From Serripes groenlandicus (Eukaryota; Mollusca; Bivalvia; Cardiida; Cardiidae): a stretch of 64,000 bases of DNA. Numbering within the stretch: position 1 is the stretch's first letter; every line of letters starts with the position of its first letter. Positions 61,382 through 64,000 of the stretch are shown here, one piece after another. Made by a program: the position numbers and the translations under genes. The notes under the pieces were generated by a model. The model was not told the DNA's origin. It worked only from the letters and a program-made list of their open reading frames with translations, and ran no database searches. The stretch is from assembly GCA_031761405.1 (NCBI GenBank), contig JASEVX010000017.1, positions 11,667,200-11,731,199 on the forward strand, in the 5' to 3' direction.

Positions 61382-61761
61382 TATTAAATTGTAAATAGTG
61401 CCAATCCGTTTAAAATAAAAAATAACATCAATTGCTACGTCAGTGTACAGAGCGTACCCACTTGTGAGCAATACGCCAGCATCTGTATCATCGGATTGAA
61501 CGGCTGAGTGGACATGTATAAGAAGTGGCCTACTTGTTTAGAAGAGAAACGCCTACGTTTATCTAAGTTTTGAATTAAATTCTATTAGATGATATATCCA
61601 GGTTTGAGAAATTATACTTTCTTTTGAAAGACATTCTGTAGCTTCAATATCACCATTAAATTTTTCTTCGATTTTGGCAATAGAAGTATCTTCACATACA
61701 ATTCAGTAATAAAAAAAGTTTTCACTCAAAGTCCTAGCATTTAAACAATTAGGCTCCAAAC

Positions 61762-61866
61762 TATACTCTGTGCTCAGACTTTGTCCTCGAGTATCTGATT
61801 GGTCATTAGCAAATTCGTTCTTAAAATTAACCAATCAGAAGTCCAATTTGGAGCACAGAGTTGATT
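61762..61866. repeat. Inverted repeat with two CCAAT boxes
   Basis: ACTCTGTGCTC / GAGCACAGAGT and CTGATTGGT / ACCAATCAG. About 400-480 bases upstream of the POGLUT2/3 start codon. Confidence 0.55.
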
Positions 61867-62482
61867 TCAGTTATAAGCATAGATAATGTTTACAGAGTTG
61901 TGGGCCCTGCAGATTGGGAAAGTTGGTTGTTTCAAAGCAAATCTTATAGGTTTCATTCTGTAACAAGAACACCATCCTTAACGACCAGTTCAGCTCTGCG
62001 TTCACAAGAGAGGACATTTCCTCCATGACCTCTTGGTCTGTCAACCCCTCTTCAAAGATGAGACATTTACTCTATCTGTAGGACTAGTTTCAACTCGGTG
62101 ACACTAAACGGAGTCTGGTAGGGTCCGGTAGAGTCTGGTAGTCAAATATCCCATTATATCAATGTTTTGTTGTGTTTTTGTATTGAAATGAATAAAAAAT
62201 AAAGTGTAATTGTATTATATAAATAAAAATTAATAATGTATTTGTCTACTTTAGTTCATGTTCGTATGAATATAGAAATATGATATGCGTGACAGTGGAG
62301 ACTGGTAGAGTCTGGTCATTACTGAGCAATACAAACAATGTTTTATTCGGTTGTTAATTTATAAAAAATAAATATAATATGTATTGGTATATATATATAT
62401 GTGTGACAAAAATATACTATTATTTCAGCAAATAATTAATAAAACATAACTAAATAGGATTTGGTTTTGAAGATTTGTTTAA

Positions 62483-62500
62483 ACAAAATGGCGGCCATGT
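62483..62500 (+). promoter_or_regulatory. YY1-like motif AAAATGGCGGCCAT
   Basis: Matches the AAnATGGCGGC consensus often found at metazoan core promoters. No transcript evidence; orientation would suit a plus-strand gene to the right. Confidence 0.3.
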
Positions 62501-62573
62501 TTGTCTGTTTAAGTTTCGGTTCTTTAGATCGTATGCAGCTACTGTGCATAACGGGCTTGGGTCAAGTTTATGT

Positions 62574-62620
62574 ATTCAATCAGGGTCTTTCAAATAGTAT
62601 TTGAAAGACCCTGATTCAAT
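62574..62620. mobile_element. 33 bp perfect palindrome with 7 bp target duplication
   Basis: 62581..62613, arms CAGGGTCTTTCAAATA around one base; flanks ATTCAAT on both sides. Same termini as 20638..20676. Confidence 0.78.
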
Positions 62621-62967
62621 ACAATATCATTTCGGTATGAGTTATATAAAATGTGTGTCTTATGTTATCTACTCAAAGGCCAAAATATTGGGTAATTACT
62701 CTTTATTCGCCTCAAACTCAAATGGAAACAGTGTGGAAAAACAGAAAATACATTACATATACTGTTGATGTCTTTCTTTCCAACAATGTTTCCAGAAAAC
62801 CTATATCATATATGTATGGTGGTGAGAGAATGAAATAAAATATCACATAAAGCCCAGTCTGGGAGCGTCAGAATCCCGGCCATTACATAAATATCATATG
62901 ACACTACTAGTTTGGTTTCCAGTCGCACGCTCAAGTCCGTGTTACAACAAGGACCCAGCAATGAAAA

Positions 62968-63020
62968 TGACGTCAGGTCAGCGGTTTGACGTTATAAGGT
63001 TTGTCATTTTGGCGCCAAAA
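62968..63020. promoter_or_regulatory. CRE-like TGACGTCA and palindromic E2F-like site
   Basis: TGACGTCA at 62968..62975 and TTTTGGCGCCAAAA at 63007..63020, both perfect consensus palindromes, 31 bases apart. Could mark a promoter of a neighbouring gene. Confidence 0.35.
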
Positions 63021-63292
63021 CCGGCAAATTTCATGTATATTTTTTTTTTCGAAATACGCCTCATAAATCACTTCATGTGATAAATAGAATATCTAATTCG
63101 TGGTTAATTATTATCACTTTTAATAAACCCGTGATATCATCTCAGTCAACTCGTTTAATGAAAGTGATAATAAATACACACTCATGAAATATCCTCTATT
63201 TTAGTTATTGTGGACAATTCCTTGCAACAGGTTCTCCCCTCAAACCATCTGAATGGTTTCGAGTCATGTATGTAATACTTATAAGGAATTAG

Positions 63293-63512
63293 TTAACCCT
63301 TTCCCAAATAGAATCGCATTTTGACGCCTCTACAGCAGATAAAAAACAGTGTGTGAAAAAGGTTAAATTGCCCATAACGATTAATTTCTTCGTTGCCACA
63401 ATGTTTTCAACTCCATTTAATTATTATACTTTCATTCCAAGAAATTTTCTCTGGTATTACCAAGATGATTGAAGTCGTCTGCTACATATTTGCTGTATGT
63501 AAGAAAGGGTTA
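63293..63512 (-). mobile_element. TTAA MITE type B
   Basis: TTAACCCTTTCCCAAATAG..TGTAAGAAAGGGTTA. Confidence 0.78.
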
Positions 63513-64000
63513 CACAATCTTCATTAATTAAAAAGTTTAATAATTAATTTTGATATTATGATATCAAGCCGACTTCGGTATATGTGAAGGATAAAGGCTA
63601 CATAATGTTTTACAATGGACAGCAATTATTCTTGCAATTAAAGGATTGCTCTGGTCAAACACAATACCCTCTGGAATATTCTGAATAGTTAACATTGGTT
63701 GTGAGAAACATACATATTTCTGGCCTTGGTTATTGTTGTTTTACAATGTTCGGTTAACAATTACTGCTCACTAATCAAGTGGAGAGCTAAACTATTTTCG
63801 CATTGAAAGTCTGAAGACTTTGCTACTTTGTGGGTTTCTAAACGTTGCTCTGTCGATCCGCTTCTAAATCAGTTTAACTCACAGCGATACATCTCACGAT
63901 TAACTGCTAAAAGTACCAAATTACGTTCAGAACTGCGTAAATGCATTTTAGCTCACCCCGTGACGGCAACGGAATGTAACTAGGACGGAAGAGCCGCATG
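63513..64000. other. Unassigned right edge
   Basis: No exon or repeat recognised. Confidence 0.3.

Noticed and set aside
60789..61220. RE-repeat and SL-repeat ORFs on both strands
   Set aside because: Low-complexity GA/CT microsatellite; open in many frames by composition alone.
62653..63080. Two ~60 codon plus-strand ORFs near the CRE/E2F sites
   Set aside because: No hydrophobic leader, family match or donor site that would support a first exon.

Overview
This is eukaryotic, AT-rich, repeat-saturated DNA, most likely from a bivalve mollusc. The reasons are tRNA-headed SINEs with a V-SINE/RUDI-like 3' end, 'pearl'-like elements (internal tandem monomers, a GACG/GACA microsatellite, then a 3' hairpin), and proteins that align by eye with animal families. 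The species cannot be named from sequence alone.

Protein-coding content is small and entirely on the minus strand. (1) At the left edge, 271..822 is the first coding exon of a microsomal cytochrome P450; its other exons lie beyond base 1. (2) From 61381 down to 10293 runs one complete 9-exon gene for a protein O-glucosyltransferase of the POGLUT2/POGLUT3 (KDELC1/2) type. Its order is signal peptide, filamin-type domain, CAP10 glucosyltransferase domain and a C-terminal NDEL ER-retrieval signal. All eight introns have GT..AG ends, the phases join exactly, and the joined frame is 517 codons plus stop. About 3 percent of the 51 kb locus is coding.

The rest is mobile DNA. The dominant family is a ~230 bp palindromic MITE with TTAACCCTTTCC termini. 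I could delineate roughly 80 copies or fragments, over a quarter of the window. Copies nest inside one another at duplicated TTAA sites, which points to a piggyBac-type mechanism. No transposase gene is present.

A second layer is a set of otherwise unrelated non-coding elements with one shared plan: 5' CAAGAG (or CTAGAA), a short hairpin, a motif X, an internal body often made of tandem monomers, a GACG/GACA microsatellite, then a 3' hairpin ending in X' (the complement of X), usually followed by CTAA. X differs between families but X' follows it. Two copies of one ~1.6 kb family have reconstructable empty sites with no target duplication. A third layer is made of 26-39 bp perfect CAGGG..CCCTG palindromes flanked by 7 bp duplications.

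Layout: 1-10 kb P450 exon, 5S-like sequence, tandem-monomer element and MITEs; 10-20 kb POGLUT exons 9 to 6 with triple-nested elements and minisatellites; 20-35 kb exons 5 to 3, inverted repeats and MITEs; 35-50 kb dense MITEs, the 1.6 kb family and exon 2; 50-61 kb intron 1 and exon 1; 61-64 kb upstream flank with CRE-like and E2F-like sites.
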